Of a stretch of 64,000 nucleotides of DNA, positions 1 to 8,967 are shown one piece after another. Positions within the stretch are counted from its first letter, which is position 1. The number at the start of each line of letters is the position of its first letter. The translations under genes and the position numbers were made by a program. The notes under the pieces were generated by a model. The model had not been told where the DNA came from. It did no database searches and saw only the letters and a list, made by a program, of their open reading frames with translations. The stretch is from Streptomyces armeniacus (GTDB lineage: Bacteria > Actinomycetota > Actinomycetes > Streptomycetales > Streptomycetaceae). The DNA lies in the NCBI RefSeq assembly GCF_003355155.1, contig NZ_CP031320.1, positions 5,447,367-5,511,366 of the forward strand, written 5' to 3'.

Positions 1-364
1 TGTTGTCGAGCTGGGCGCGCGGCTCCTCCTCCAGATCCCCCCTGAGCCCCTCGTCGACCTGTTCGCGTACCGTGTCGACAGCCCGGTCGGTGGACCGCTG
101 CTGGCTGTGGAGCCGGGTGAGGGCATCGGAACGGCGGGGGTCGGCGAGGTGGATCAGGATCTGGCGGCGTTCGCGCTGGATCGCGTGGGTGACGTCGTGG
201 ACGGGGTCGTCGACCCGCTCCATGGCCTCCGTGGCGGAGATCAGGTCTGCTGCCTCGCGGCTGGTGAGGTAGGTCGCGAAGGCCCAGATGGACACGAGGG
301 ACACGAGCGGCACCAGCAGCAGCGCCACGATCTTCCGGCGGATCGGCTTACCGCGAAAGCGCAT
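1..364 (-). CDS. Nitrate/nitrite-sensing-type sensor histidine kinase, CvnA-like (N-terminus only)
   Basis: Partial gene running off the left edge; only the first 121 codons are visible. The ATG at 362-364 follows a strong GGGGAGG ribosome site. The protein begins MRFRGKPIRRKIVALLLVPL, a basic cap followed by one hydrophobic membrane segment (about residues 11-31). It then enters a helical extracytoplasmic region with repeated charged Arg/Glu heptads (ATEAMERVDD, IQRERRQIL), as in the NIT sensor domain. This start is typical of actinomycete CvnA sensor kinases, whose operons (conservons) also encode a roadblock protein, a DUF742 protein and a small GTPase. Those partners would lie to the left, outside the window. 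Kinase domains are not visible, so the conservon assignment is an inference from the N-terminus. Confidence 0.72.
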   Translation of the reverse strand, partial: MRFRGKPIRRKIVALLLVPLVSLVSIWAFATYLTSREAADLISATEAMERVDDPVHDVTHAIQRERRQILIHLADPRRSDALTRLHSQQRSTDRAVDTVREQVDEGLRGDLEEEPRAQLDN

Positions 365-599
365 GGCCTCCCCTACGTCAACCCCTCCGCTCGGAGGCGT
401 GTTTCAACAGCAAACGGCGCGAGCCTACTACTGCGCCACCGCCAACTCGTAGACGTGTCCCCACGTTCAATCGATCGTCCAGGGTGCCTCATCCTGAGTT
501 GTCCGTCGATGCCCTGAGGCGGTATCGGTAAATGTGGCGCAGGACACGTGACCGGAGGGGTTTGCATGCCCGGCGACGTGAAGGGGGAGTGGAGAAAAC

Positions 600-950
600 A
601 TGTACGCGAAGCCCCGGTTGCCGGATCCGGTGCGGGCCGCGGCGGTGCGTGCGGTGATCATCATCGCGCTGACGCTGGTGCAGCTCACGGTGGCGCTGCT
701 GTGCTCCTACGCGGGCGTGTGGCTGGCCTTCCCGATGGTGCTGGCCACCGTGGCCAGCACCGTCGTGGCCACGTGGAGCGTGCTGGACGTGTGGGTGACC
801 CGGCAGGTGTGGATCCAGCGGCACGGCGTGATCTCGGAACCGAGCAGCGTCGCCCGGCGCAGACGGGCGGCCGAGCGGCAGAGACGCAAGGCGGCCGTGA
901 GGTCCGGCCGTTCGGCTAGTCGGGACGGCGGTACATCCGCGTCGCGGTGA
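600..950 (+). CDS. Small membrane protein, function unknown
   Basis: A 116-residue protein with an ATG start preceded by a purine-rich GGAG site. Two hydrophobic segments (about residues 15-35 and 38-60) form a helical hairpin. They are followed by a basic cytoplasmic tail rich in Arg/Ala (RRRRAAERQRRKAAVR). I do not recognise a named family. The gene is divergent from the CvnA-like kinase. Its last 35 bases overlap the 3' end of the convergent SMC-like ATPase gene, so the two transcripts are antisense to each other there. A role at the membrane next to the sensor kinase is possible but not shown. Confidence 0.7.
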   Translation: MYAKPRLPDPVRAAAVRAVIIIALTLVQLTVALLCSYAGVWLAFPMVLATVASTVVATWSVLDVWVTRQVWIQRHGVISEPSSVARRRRAAERQRRKAAVRSGRSASRDGGTSASR

Positions 951-3900
951 TCTCGCCGTGCACGGGCTCGCCCTCCGCCGGCTCGCCGTCCGCCGGTTCG
1001 CGCGGCAGACCGGGCCGCAGATGCTCCTCCACGCTGATGTACTTCAGCCCGGCGCGGAGGTCCGCGTCGTTGCGCAGCCGGATCACGAGTGGGAATTCGG
1101 CCAGTGCCGTGGTGTCGAAAAGTCCCGTTGTGTAGAGCAGTTGCACCCCGAGCGCGTCGGCGACCGCGCGCTGGAGCTCCAGTAGATACGTGGCGTTGGC
1201 CCGGCCGATGGGGTTGTCGAGGAACAGCGTGCCCGCGTGCCGGTGCCGGTCACGGCCGCGGTCGTTGCTCCGCAGGGCGGCCATGGTGCAGTACAGCGCG
1301 ATGGCGGCGGTGAGCAGCTGGCCGCCGGAGAACACGTCTCCCATCTGGCCGACCGGCACCCGCTCCGCCCGCAGCACCGCGTCCGGCTTGAGGATCTCCA
1401 CGGACACGCCGCGCGGCTGGAGCGCCGCGTGGACGCCGCGCAGCAGCAGGGACATGCCGTCGCGGCGGAGGTCGGAGTTCTTGCGGACGGCGGCGCGCGT
1501 CGCCTCGTCGATGACCTCGCCCAGCCGCTCGGTCAGCGTGGCCTGGTCCGGGTCGTCGAAGCGGACGCGGAGGAACTCCTGCCCCGACCACTCCCCCAGC
1601 CCCTCCGGCAGTCGGGACAGCCGCTGCGCCGAACGCAGCGTCGCCACGGACGACTCGACGAGCCCGCGCAGCCGGTCGACGATGCTGTCGCGGTTCCGCT
1701 CCAGCTGCTCCAGCTCGTCGGACAGGACGCGCAGCCGGGGCGCGAACGCCGCCGCCCACTCCGCGGCGTGCTCGGGCAGTGCGGCCGCGGGCAGTTCGCG
1801 GATCTGCTGCCGGGCGGGCGTGCGGACCTGTTCGTACCGCGTCGAGTTGGCGTGCCGTACGAGCACGTCGCTGGCGTCCCGTACGGCCTGCTCGGCGGCG
1901 GAAAGGTCGGCCGCGCAGCCGCGCAGGGAGCGGCGGGCCTCGGCGGCGGACTGCCGCGCCTCGGGCAGGGTGCCCGGATACGGCTCGGGCTCCTCCGCCG
2001 TCTCCTCCGCGCCGCCCTGCGGTTCGCGCAGCAGGTCGCGGAGCATGGCGGCGGTCTCGTCGAAGCCGCTCGCCGCGTCCTCGGCGGCGCGGTGGGTGTG
2101 CTGGAGCTCGTCGAGCGCGGCGGTGGCCGCGGCCAGTTCGTCGCCGCGGGCGGCGAGCTCGGCGTTGGCGGTGCGCAGCAGCGTCTGGGCCTGCTCGGCG
2201 TCGGCGGGCACGAGGTCCGGGGGCAGCTCGGTGTGGGCGCCGCCGCCGTCGGGTGCGAGCCGTTCGGCCTCGCCGCGCAGCCGGCCGAGCTGCTCGCTGG
2301 CGTCGGAGGCGCGCGACTCCAGGAGCTGGACGAGGGACTCGGCGCGGGCCGCCGCCGCCTGCCGGGACGGGCCGTCGGCGCCCTCGGGGCCCTCCAGCAG
2401 CTGGGCGGCGCGGGTGCGGACCTTGTTGGTGAGCCGGTCGAGGGTGGCCAGCGCGGCGCTCTCGTCGCTCTCGGCGCGGGCCTGTTCGGCGCGCAGGTCG
2501 GTGCCGACGCCGACCTTCTCGTACAGCTGTGACGCCGAGCGGTACGCCTCGCGCAGCGCGGGCAGCGACGCGCCGGCCTGCGGGCCGCCGCCGTCGGGCT
2601 GCTGCTCCGCGCCGTCCGGCACGCCCGCGATCTCGGCGCGCTCGGCGCGCAGCGCGCGTGCGGTGCGGCGGGCGTCGTCGGCGGCGCGCTGGGCGGCGCG
2701 GCGGTCCTCGTCGGCGGCGCGGGCCCGTTCGAGGCAGGCGGCGGCGCGCGCCTCGGGCTCGGCGGCGGCGTCGGCCAGCTCCCGCAGCCGCACCTGCCAC
2801 TTGGCGCGCTCCCGCAGCCGGAACGCCAGCCCGGCCAGCGCGTCGGCGCTGCGCCGGGCGCGCTGCGCCCGCTCCTGGTGCTCCTCGCGTGCCCGCGCGC
2901 ACTCGGCCGCGGACTCGTCGGCCTCCGCGCGCGCCGTACGGGCCTCGGTGAGGCGGTGTTCGGCAGCCTCGGCGGCCGTGCCGGCCGACGCGGCGGCCTC
3001 GGCCAGCTCCGCCAGCCGTCCCTGGGGGCAGCCGGTGCGCCAGGAGGCGAGCCGCGCGGACAGGGCGCGGTCGGCGGACAGCCGGGCGGCGAGCGTACGG
3101 ATCTCCTCGTCCCGCGCGACGGCGCGCTCCCGCAGCTGGTGGCGCTCGTCGTCGGCGGCGCGCTCGTCGTGCATCGCCGGGTTCGGCGGCACGAGGAACA
3201 CCCCGCTGTCACGCTCCTCCGGCGACGGTGTCGGCGCGAGCAGCGCGGCGGCCGTGCCGACGGCGACGGCGGAGCGGGGCAGCAGCGCGGCGGCGGCGAG
3301 CACCTCGCGGGCGCGGGTGTGGCTGTCGGGGTCGGTGATGACGACGCCGTCGACGAGTTCGGGCCTGGTGGCCAGCACGGCGGCGTGGTCGACGGGGTCG
3401 ACGGCCTGGGCGAGATAGCGCCAGCCGGGCAGCGCGGGGATGCCGTGCTCTCCGAGGTAGTCGACGGTGGCCAGCACGTCGGGGCCGGGCGGCAGCAGCC
3501 CGCCGTCGCCGAGGGCGCCGAGCACGCGGGAGTCCTCGGCGGCGTCCGTACGCAGCGCGAACAGCTGCCGTTCGGTGGCGGAAACGGACTCGTCGAGGAG
3601 GTCTCGGAGCGACTCGGCGTTCCGGTCCAGCTCCTCGGCGGTGAACGCGCCCTCCGCGCCGAGCAGTTCGGCCAGCCGCTGCTCGGCGCCCAGTGCCTGC
3701 GCGGCGGCGTGCTCGGCGCCGTACGCGCTGCGCGCCGCGTCGGCCGCGTCCGCGGCGCGGGCGGCGCCGAGCTCGGCGCGGGCGTGCTCGGCCGCCGCCT
3801 CCTGGGCGCGGTCCGCGGCTCGCGCGGCGGCTTCGCGCGCCGCCTCGGCGGCGGCCACGGCCTGGTTCTCCGCGTCGCTGGCGGCGAGCGCCGCGCGGGC

Positions 3901-5493
3901 CGGATCGGCGTCCGGGGCGGTGTCGTCGAGCCAGCCGGCGCGTACGGCCTCCGCCGTCTCCCGCTCGACCTCGGCCAGCCGCTGCCGCAGATGGTCGCCC
4001 TCGCTGCGGGCGCGCTGCGCCTCGGTGGCGGCGGCCGTGGCGTCGCGGTGCGCCGCCTCGCCCTCGGCCTGGAGCCGCGCCGAACGCTCCTCCTGCTCCG
4101 CCGCGATGCGCTCGCCGTCCTCGGCGGCGTGGTGCAGCGCGCGTACGAGCTCGGCGGCGGCCTTGCCGCGTGCGGCGAGCGCGGGTGCGGCGTCCCGTTC
4201 GGCCTCGCGGATGGCGGCGGCGACACGCTCGGCGCGGTCGGCGGCGGCGCGGTGCTGCAGCACGGTCTCGGCGGCCTGCCAGGCGGAGTGCAGCGTACGG
4301 GCGTCGATCAGCTCCCGGCGCTGCGCCGCGGCGGACTTCTCGGCGGCGGCGAGGGCCAGGGAGGCGTGCCGGTAGGCGAGTTCGGCGGCGGTGCGGCCGG
4401 CCTGCGCGCGGGCGGACTCGGCGTCCGTGACCGCCTGACCGGCCGTGGCCAGCCGCTCGGCGAGCTCGGCGGCACGGTCCCGCTCGCCACTGGCGCGGGC
4501 GGACAGCCGGCGGGCGAGGGTGCGGGTGCGGCGCTCGGCGCCGGCGTGGATGTCTCGGGCGCGGGAGCGCTCCTCGGCGGCCTCGGCGATGCGGGTGAGG
4601 AGGTCGAGCGAGCCCGCGGTGAAGTCCCGTTCGGCGGTGAGCTCGGCGCGGCGGCCGAGCTTGTGCGCGAAGCCGTGCAGCAGGTCGGCGAGGCCGTCGG
4701 TGTCGCGGGTGTCGGTGACGGCGCGGAGCAGGAGGTCGGTGAAGTCGGAGTCGTTCTTGACCGCGAAGAGCCCGGCGGCCTCGCCCTCGTCGGCGTTCAT
4801 CTCGCGCTGGTAGCGGAAGAGTTCGGGGTCGAGGCCGAGACCGGTCAGGTGCTCGTTCCAGCGCTCGTGGACCTCCTCCCAGACGACGTCCAGGTTGGGG
4901 TACGCCTTGCCGGTCTCGGTGAGGACGTCGCGGAAGCCCTTCATGGTGCGCCTGCGGCCGCGCGCGGCGGAGGCGCCCTCGGCTGCGGGCCGCATCGCCG
5001 CGGACTCGGCGACCGGCAGCGAGTCCAGGCTCATGCCGGGGCCCGGCCGGAACGCGTACCACGCCTCCGCGAACTTCCGCGGGTCGCCGGACACCTGGCG
5101 ACCGCGCCACTCGCTGACCTTGCCGACCACGACCGTCTCGCCGGTACGGGTGTGCTGCCACTCCAGGGCGACGTGCCCGCAGTCGTCCGCGAGCAGGAAC
5201 TTGCGCAGCACGCCGGAGCTGGCGCCGCCGAGCGTGTTCCGGTGGCCCGGCAGCATCACCGAGAAGATCAGCTTGAGCAGGACGGACTTGCCGCCGCCGT
5301 TCTCCAGGAAGAGCACGCCCGCGGGGGCGGGGCGGCGCGGCGGGCCGGTCGGCTCGTCCTCGAAGAAGTCCGCCTGCGCGGGTGCCGGACTGGGCACCGG
5401 CTCGCCGACTCCGCGCAGGTCCAGCACGGTGTCGGCGTAGCGCGCACCGGCGGGCCCGATGGAGTAGAGGCGGATACGGGACAGCTCGTACAT
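916..5493 (-). CDS. SMC/MukB/MksB-like coiled-coil ATPase (third gene of a three-subunit complex)
   Basis: A 1525-residue protein with an SMC-type layout. The N-terminal ATPase half carries a P-loop ENGGGKSVLL (Lys69). It is followed by a very long Ala/Glu/Arg-rich coiled coil (about 280-650), a globular hinge-like insert (about 660-770), a second long coiled coil (about 775-1280), and the C-terminal ATPase half. The latter has the signature SGGQ (1389-1392) and a Walker B TLFLDNPIGRAN (Asp1426, Asn1427). SMC-family ATPases normally have Glu after the Walker B Asp; here it is Asn. The ATG at 5491-5493 was chosen because homology-like sequence begins there. An upstream in-frame extension would be a Pro/Thr repeat derived from an 18-bp tandem repeat. 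It follows a MukE-like and a kleisin-like gene, so it is probably the motor of a MukBEF/MksBEF/JetABC-type DNA-loop-extruding or plasmid-restricting complex. No JetD-like nuclease gene is adjacent. Confidence 0.85.
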   Translation of the reverse strand: MYELSRIRLYSIGPAGARYADTVLDLRGVGEPVPSPAPAQADFFEDEPTGPPRRPAPAGVLFLENGGGKSVLLKLIFSVMLPGHRNTLGGASSGVLRKFLLADDCGHVALEWQHTRTGETVVVGKVSEWRGRQVSGDPRKFAEAWYAFRPGPGMSLDSLPVAESAAMRPAAEGASAARGRRRTMKGFRDVLTETGKAYPNLDVVWEEVHERWNEHLTGLGLDPELFRYQREMNADEGEAAGLFAVKNDSDFTDLLLRAVTDTRDTDGLADLLHGFAHKLGRRAELTAERDFTAGSLDLLTRIAEAAEERSRARDIHAGAERRTRTLARRLSARASGERDRAAELAERLATAGQAVTDAESARAQAGRTAAELAYRHASLALAAAEKSAAAQRRELIDARTLHSAWQAAETVLQHRAAADRAERVAAAIREAERDAAPALAARGKAAAELVRALHHAAEDGERIAAEQEERSARLQAEGEAAHRDATAAATEAQRARSEGDHLRQRLAEVERETAEAVRAGWLDDTAPDADPARAALAASDAENQAVAAAEAAREAAARAADRAQEAAAEHARAELGAARAADAADAARSAYGAEHAAAQALGAEQRLAELLGAEGAFTAEELDRNAESLRDLLDESVSATERQLFALRTDAAEDSRVLGALGDGGLLPPGPDVLATVDYLGEHGIPALPGWRYLAQAVDPVDHAAVLATRPELVDGVVITDPDSHTRAREVLAAAALLPRSAVAVGTAAALLAPTPSPEERDSGVFLVPPNPAMHDERAADDERHQLRERAVARDEEIRTLAARLSADRALSARLASWRTGCPQGRLAELAEAAASAGTAAEAAEHRLTEARTARAEADESAAECARAREEHQERAQRARRSADALAGLAFRLRERAKWQVRLRELADAAAEPEARAAACLERARAADEDRRAAQRAADDARRTARALRAERAEIAGVPDGAEQQPDGGGPQAGASLPALREAYRSASQLYEKVGVGTDLRAEQARAESDESAALATLDRLTNKVRTRAAQLLEGPEGADGPSRQAAAARAESLVQLLESRASDASEQLGRLRGEAERLAPDGGGAHTELPPDLVPADAEQAQTLLRTANAELAARGDELAAATAALDELQHTHRAAEDAASGFDETAAMLRDLLREPQGGAEETAEEPEPYPGTLPEARQSAAEARRSLRGCAADLSAAEQAVRDASDVLVRHANSTRYEQVRTPARQQIRELPAAALPEHAAEWAAAFAPRLRVLSDELEQLERNRDSIVDRLRGLVESSVATLRSAQRLSRLPEGLGEWSGQEFLRVRFDDPDQATLTERLGEVIDEATRAAVRKNSDLRRDGMSLLLRGVHAALQPRGVSVEILKPDAVLRAERVPVGQMGDVFSGGQLLTAAIALYCTMAALRSNDRGRDRHRHAGTLFLDNPIGRANATYLLELQRAVADALGVQLLYTTGLFDTTALAEFPLVIRLRNDADLRAGLKYISVEEHLRPGLPREPADGEPAEGEPVHGEITATRMYRRPD

Positions 5494-5530
5494 GGCGGCG
5501 GACTCTCGTAGGCGTGCGGTCGGTGTGGAC

Positions 5531-5579
5531 GTCGGTGTCGGTGCGGGGGTCGGTGTCGGTGCGGGGGTCGGTGTCGGTG
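5531..5579. repeat. 18-bp tandem repeat (about 2.7 copies)
   Basis: The unit GTCGGTGTCGGTGCGGGG is repeated exactly at 5531-5548 and 5549-5566, then partially to 5579. It lies in the 185-bp gap between the MukE-like and SMC-like genes. Read in the ATPase frame it would encode Pro-Thr/Pro-Ala repeats, so it could be read-through linker sequence, but I treat it as intergenic. Confidence 0.7.
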
Positions 5580-5678
5580 TTTCGGGACCGGCCCGGCTGC
5601 CGGCGGTCGGGTGCCGGGGCGCCGGGCCGGAACGGCCGTACGGCGGCGGCCCGTCGGAGCCGGACCGCGCGGCGGGTG

Positions 5679-6605
5679 TCAGGGCTGGCCGTGCCGGTGC
5701 GTGTGGAACGGCAGTCCCGCCTCGGCCACCAGCTCCGCCTCCCCTTCGTCTTCGGGCGGCACCAGCGTCGGGCTGCCGTCCCCGACGGGCACTATGCCCA
5801 GCTCCAGCAGTTCGGCCATGGCGGCGCTGCCGGCCGTGTCGCGCACCTGGAGCTGGTACCGCGCGGTGGTGCGGTACGTGCCGCCGCCCTCGTCGCCGGT
5901 GCGCTGCAGGAAGCCGGAGTCGACGAGGAACGCGACGGCCTTCGCGACGATGCCGGTCGTCGAACCGGCCAGCCTCCGCGCGTCCTTGGTCGCCCCGGTG
6001 GCGCTGCGCCGCGCGTACACCCGCCAGGCCGCCTCCAGGCCGGGCGCGTCGGTGGCCGGGTCGGTGTTCTCGCCCTGCTGCTCGGCGCGCTCCTCGAGGC
6101 GGCGGCACGCCTGCCGTACGAAGGCGTCCACGCCGTTGACGGTGATCCGCCCGACGTACCCGTCGTCCGCGAGGTCCTGCGGGCGCGGGAACGCCATGGC
6201 GGCGACGGCGAGATGGGCGAGGCCGTGCAGGAAGCGGTCGGCGGAGTCGGCGGTGGCGCGCCGGGCGTAGTCGCCCATGCGGACGGCGAACACCGAGTCC
6301 TCGGCCGCCGTCACGGCCATCCCCGCGCGCGGTGAGACCTCCAGGACGACGAGCCCGAGGCCGGTGGCGACGGCGTCGGCGAGGCGTGCGAAGGGTGGCT
6401 CCTCGCGGTAACGCCGCAGGAGTGCCGCGTACTCGGCGTCGCGTGCGGGGAGCAGCTTGGGGTGCAGCCCGAAGGAGACGAGGCGGGCGGCGTCCGCCGC
6501 GTCGGCGGGGGTGACGGGCGCCTCCGCGGGGGCACCGGCTGCCCCGGCGCCCTGTGCGCCGCCGGCGCCGCCTCCGAGGTCCAGGTCGAGGCCGTGGTCG
6601 GTCAT
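5679..6605 (-). CDS. MukE/MksE (JetB)-like winged-helix accessory subunit of the SMC-like complex
   Basis: A 308-residue protein whose ATG overlaps the stop of the upstream gene (ATGA at 6602-6605), which indicates translational coupling. After a Gly/Ala-rich disordered N-terminus (about 1-40) come helical segments. These include an EPPFARLADAVATGLGL stretch and a region (KDARRLAGSTTGIVAKAVAFLVDSGFLQR) with the helix-turn-helix-wing look of MukE/MksE proteins. It ends in an acidic tail. The assignment rests on gene order (kleisin-like, this gene, SMC-like), size and predicted fold rather than on a diagnostic motif. It probably bridges the kleisin and the ATPase. Confidence 0.65.
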   Translation of the reverse strand: MTDHGLDLDLGGGAGGAQGAGAAGAPAEAPVTPADAADAARLVSFGLHPKLLPARDAEYAALLRRYREEPPFARLADAVATGLGLVVLEVSPRAGMAVTAAEDSVFAVRMGDYARRATADSADRFLHGLAHLAVAAMAFPRPQDLADDGYVGRITVNGVDAFVRQACRRLEERAEQQGENTDPATDAPGLEAAWRVYARRSATGATKDARRLAGSTTGIVAKAVAFLVDSGFLQRTGDEGGGTYRTTARYQLQVRDTAGSAAMAELLELGIVPVGDGSPTLVPPEDEGEAELVAEAGLPFHTHRHGQP

Positions 6606-8113
6606 GCCGCCTCCGTACGGTCCGCGGCCATGCCGGCCGCGTCGAGCAGGGCGGTGCCGACGATGAGGTCGGCGCCGCCGAATTCCGGGTCGTCCAGCTC
6701 GGTGCCGTCGTCGGCTGCGAACAGCAGCCGCTGCTCCCCCTGCCGGTACGCGGTGCCGACGGACGGGCTGGCGGCGTGCACGGCCAGCAGCGCGACCAGA
6801 TACGGCAGTTCGGGGTCGCGGCGGCGGGCGTCCGCGATCAGCCCGGACAGCCGCCGGGGGGCGTCCGCCGGCAGGTCGAGCAGCTCCGCGGCGGCCTCGA
6901 ACTGCTCCGTGCTGAACCGGCTGTCGTCAGGGGTGGCCACCAGGTCGGGGTCGGGCATCTCGGCGCCCAGGTGCTCGCGCGGGGCGGGCGGCGTGAGCAG
7001 CAGGTCTATCAGGTCGTTCACGCGCACCGCGCCGGGCGTGCGGAACCCGGCGCCGTAGGCGAAGAACGCGTCGGTGACGCGGACGGCGCTCTCCAGCGGC
7101 AGCGGCAGCAGCGGTGTCACCAGCTGCCCGTACAGGTCGATGCCGGCGCGGGCGGCGGGCGGCGCGAACGCCTGCCGGTCCTGCTCGGCGCGGAACAGCG
7201 GGCCGGCCTCCAGCAGCCGGGACTGCAGCTGGGTGTGCCGGCGGATGCAGTCCTTGACGATGTCGACCAGCTCGGCCGCGCGCCGCTTGTGGTCGGCCTC
7301 TTCGGCCTCGTCGCGCGCGCGGCGGATGTTGGTGAGGATGGCGTTCTCGTGCCGGTACCGGTCGGCGACGTGGTCCAGCGCCTCGGTGATCATGTCGGGG
7401 ACGGTGCGCAGCCAGTCCACGGCGCGCACGTCGCGGCGGGTGGCGTCGAGCGTGCGGCGCAGCGTCTCCGCGTACTGCACGGTGCGGTACCGGGCCTGCT
7501 CGGCGGCGAGCTGCGCGTCGGCCAGCCGGCCGCGGCTGATCAGCACCTCCAGCTTGACCTCGGCCGCGATCTGGGCGCTGGTGACGTCCGTGTCGAGGGC
7601 GCCCACCAGGACGTTGACGGCCTCGTCCGTGGTGCGGAGATAGACCCCGCCGCCGGGCCCCGGCACCTCCTCCACCAGCTTGAAGTCGTAGTCCCTGCGC
7701 ACATACGCCCCGTCGGGCCCGAACGTGCCGTAGACGGCGCGGAATCCGCGGTCCACGCTGCCGACGTTGATCAGGTTCTCCAGCACCCAGCGGGCGACCC
7801 GCTCGTGCTCCGCGGACGTCCGCCGCGGTGCCTGCGCGGCGACCCGGGGCAGCAGCCTGGCCACTATCTCCTCGTGGTCGGCGCCGGTGTCGAAGTCCAT
7901 GTTCAGGGTGACCAGGTCGATGGCGGCGAGGGCGACCTCGGCCATCGCGTACATGCCGTACTCGCCCGCCAGGTTCGCCTTGCGCACGTCCAGGTCGTGC
8001 AGCGGCGCGGTGCAGGCGAGCGCGCGCAGCCGGCGGGCCAGCCCCTCGTCGGCTGCGGGGCCGGGGGCCGGGGACGGCGGGGAAGGCGGGTTCACCAGGG
8101 CGTGCTCAGTCAC
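6602..8113 (-). CDS. Kleisin-like MukF/MksF (JetA)-type subunit of the SMC-like complex
   Basis: A 503-residue, largely helical protein, first gene of the three-gene operon. An N-terminal folded part (about 20-170) is followed by helical stretches rich in Arg/Glu/Ala (LADAQLAAEQARYRTVQ; RRARDEAEEADHKRRAAEL) and a C-terminal globular region. This matches the overall plan of MksF/JetA kleisins, but I see no invariant motif. The GTG at 8111-8113 was chosen over an in-frame start at 8158: a TAGTGT hexamer lies 7 nt before it and there is no ribosome site, which suggests a leaderless transcript starting at this GTG. It overlaps the next gene by ATGA. Confidence 0.65.
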   Translation of the reverse strand: MTEHALVNPPSPPSPAPGPAADEGLARRLRALACTAPLHDLDVRKANLAGEYGMYAMAEVALAAIDLVTLNMDFDTGADHEEIVARLLPRVAAQAPRRTSAEHERVARWVLENLINVGSVDRGFRAVYGTFGPDGAYVRRDYDFKLVEEVPGPGGGVYLRTTDEAVNVLVGALDTDVTSAQIAAEVKLEVLISRGRLADAQLAAEQARYRTVQYAETLRRTLDATRRDVRAVDWLRTVPDMITEALDHVADRYRHENAILTNIRRARDEAEEADHKRRAAELVDIVKDCIRRHTQLQSRLLEAGPLFRAEQDRQAFAPPAARAGIDLYGQLVTPLLPLPLESAVRVTDAFFAYGAGFRTPGAVRVNDLIDLLLTPPAPREHLGAEMPDPDLVATPDDSRFSTEQFEAAAELLDLPADAPRRLSGLIADARRRDPELPYLVALLAVHAASPSVGTAYRQGEQRLLFAADDGTELDDPEFGGADLIVGTALLDAAGMAADRTEAA

Positions 8114-8120
8114 GTCGGCA

Positions 8121-8126
8121 ACACTA
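8121..8126 (-). promoter_or_regulatory. -10 hexamer TAGTGT of a leaderless promoter for the SMC-like operon
   Basis: TAGTGT (minus strand) fits the actinobacterial -10 consensus TANNNT and ends 7 nt before the GTG start at 8113. No Shine-Dalgarno is present. It sits inside the 63-bp gap after the alpha/beta hydrolase gene, so the complex may have its own promoter. Confidence 0.5.
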
Positions 8127-8176
8127 AGCGCTGCCACTGACAACGGACGAAACGGCACGGCCCGGGTGCGGCACGG

Positions 8177-8899
8177 TCACTCGGTGAGCGCGCCGGCCAG
8201 TTCCGCCAACGCGTCGGCGGTCGCCCGGGGTTCGGTGAGCAGGGCCAGATGGTGCGCGTCGCGGCGTACGACGGGCCGGCCCTCCCGTTCGGCGCGCCGG
8301 GCCTCGTCTTCGTACGCGCCGCTGAGCCGCAGGTAGCCGCTCGGCGACGGGGCGTACCGGGCGGGGAGTTCGGGCGCGGGCTCCTCGAACCAGCCGAGGG
8401 GCAGCCGGGGAAGCTCCGCGCGGAAGGCGGCGCGCTGCGCGCCGTCGGGCAGCAGCTCCTCGATGGTGCCCGGCGGGAACCACTCGTCCCACGGCGGCAG
8501 CTCGCCGTCCCGCGCGAGGGCGTTCAGCCGCTCCCGCAGCTCGACCGGGACCGTGTCGAACCAGCTGCGGCCCGGGTGCGGCAGCGGCGCGTCGGCGTGG
8601 AGGAGGCCCGCGACGGGCACTCCGGCGCCCTCCGCGGCCGCCGCGGCGGCGGGCAGCAGCGCCCCCGCGCCGCTGTGCGCGGCCAGCAGCACGGGGCCGG
8701 TGCCGCCGTCCCGCACGATGCCGTCCGCGACGCGCGCGGCGAGCCGCGGGAAGTACGGTCCGCCGTCGGCGAACTCCCCTGCCACGGACGGCACATGTGT
8801 GACGTACCCTCGCCCGCGCAGCTCCGTCGCGACCGGTTCCCAGGTCGACGGCCCTGTGAGCGGGCTGTGCACCAGGACCAGGGACGGACGTGCTCGCAT
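8177..8899 (-). CDS. Alpha/beta-fold hydrolase
   Basis: A 240-residue soluble protein. The ATG at 8897-8899 has GGAGGA about ten bases upstream. The N-terminal LVLVHSPLTGPSTW is the oxyanion-hole strand-turn of alpha/beta hydrolases. The nucleophile elbow is HSGAG (Ser76), and a C-terminal DAHHLALL supplies the likely catalytic His. The acid residue is not obvious. Substrate is unknown; the family covers esterases and lactonases. It lies 63 bp upstream of the SMC-like operon on the same strand and is divergent from the DUF6924 gene. Confidence 0.85.
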   Translation of the reverse strand: MRARPSLVLVHSPLTGPSTWEPVATELRGRGYVTHVPSVAGEFADGGPYFPRLAARVADGIVRDGGTGPVLLAAHSGAGALLPAAAAAAEGAGVPVAGLLHADAPLPHPGRSWFDTVPVELRERLNALARDGELPPWDEWFPPGTIEELLPDGAQRAAFRAELPRLPLGWFEEPAPELPARYAPSPSGYLRLSGAYEDEARRAEREGRPVVRRDAHHLALLTEPRATADALAELAGALTE

Positions 8900-8967
8900 G
8901 GTCAACTCATCCTCCGACGGGGGTGGGGCCGTCCCGGGATCGTAGACGACCACGAAAGGACCTCAGC

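Noticed and set aside
2878..5511. Long plus-strand open frame (877 codons) opposite the SMC-like gene
   Set aside because: Gly/Arg/Ala-rich shadow frame typical of high-GC antisense; no motif, and the minus-strand gene has clear ATPase motifs.
5494..6108. Upstream in-frame extension of the SMC-like gene
   Set aside because: It overlaps the MukE-like coding region and consists of Arg- and Pro/Thr-rich sequence; the conserved part starts at 5493.
1..8113. A complete Wadjet (JetABCD) plasmid-defence system
   Set aside because: No JetD-like toprim nuclease in or next to the operon, and the Walker B differs; only the JetABC/MksBEF-like part can be supported.
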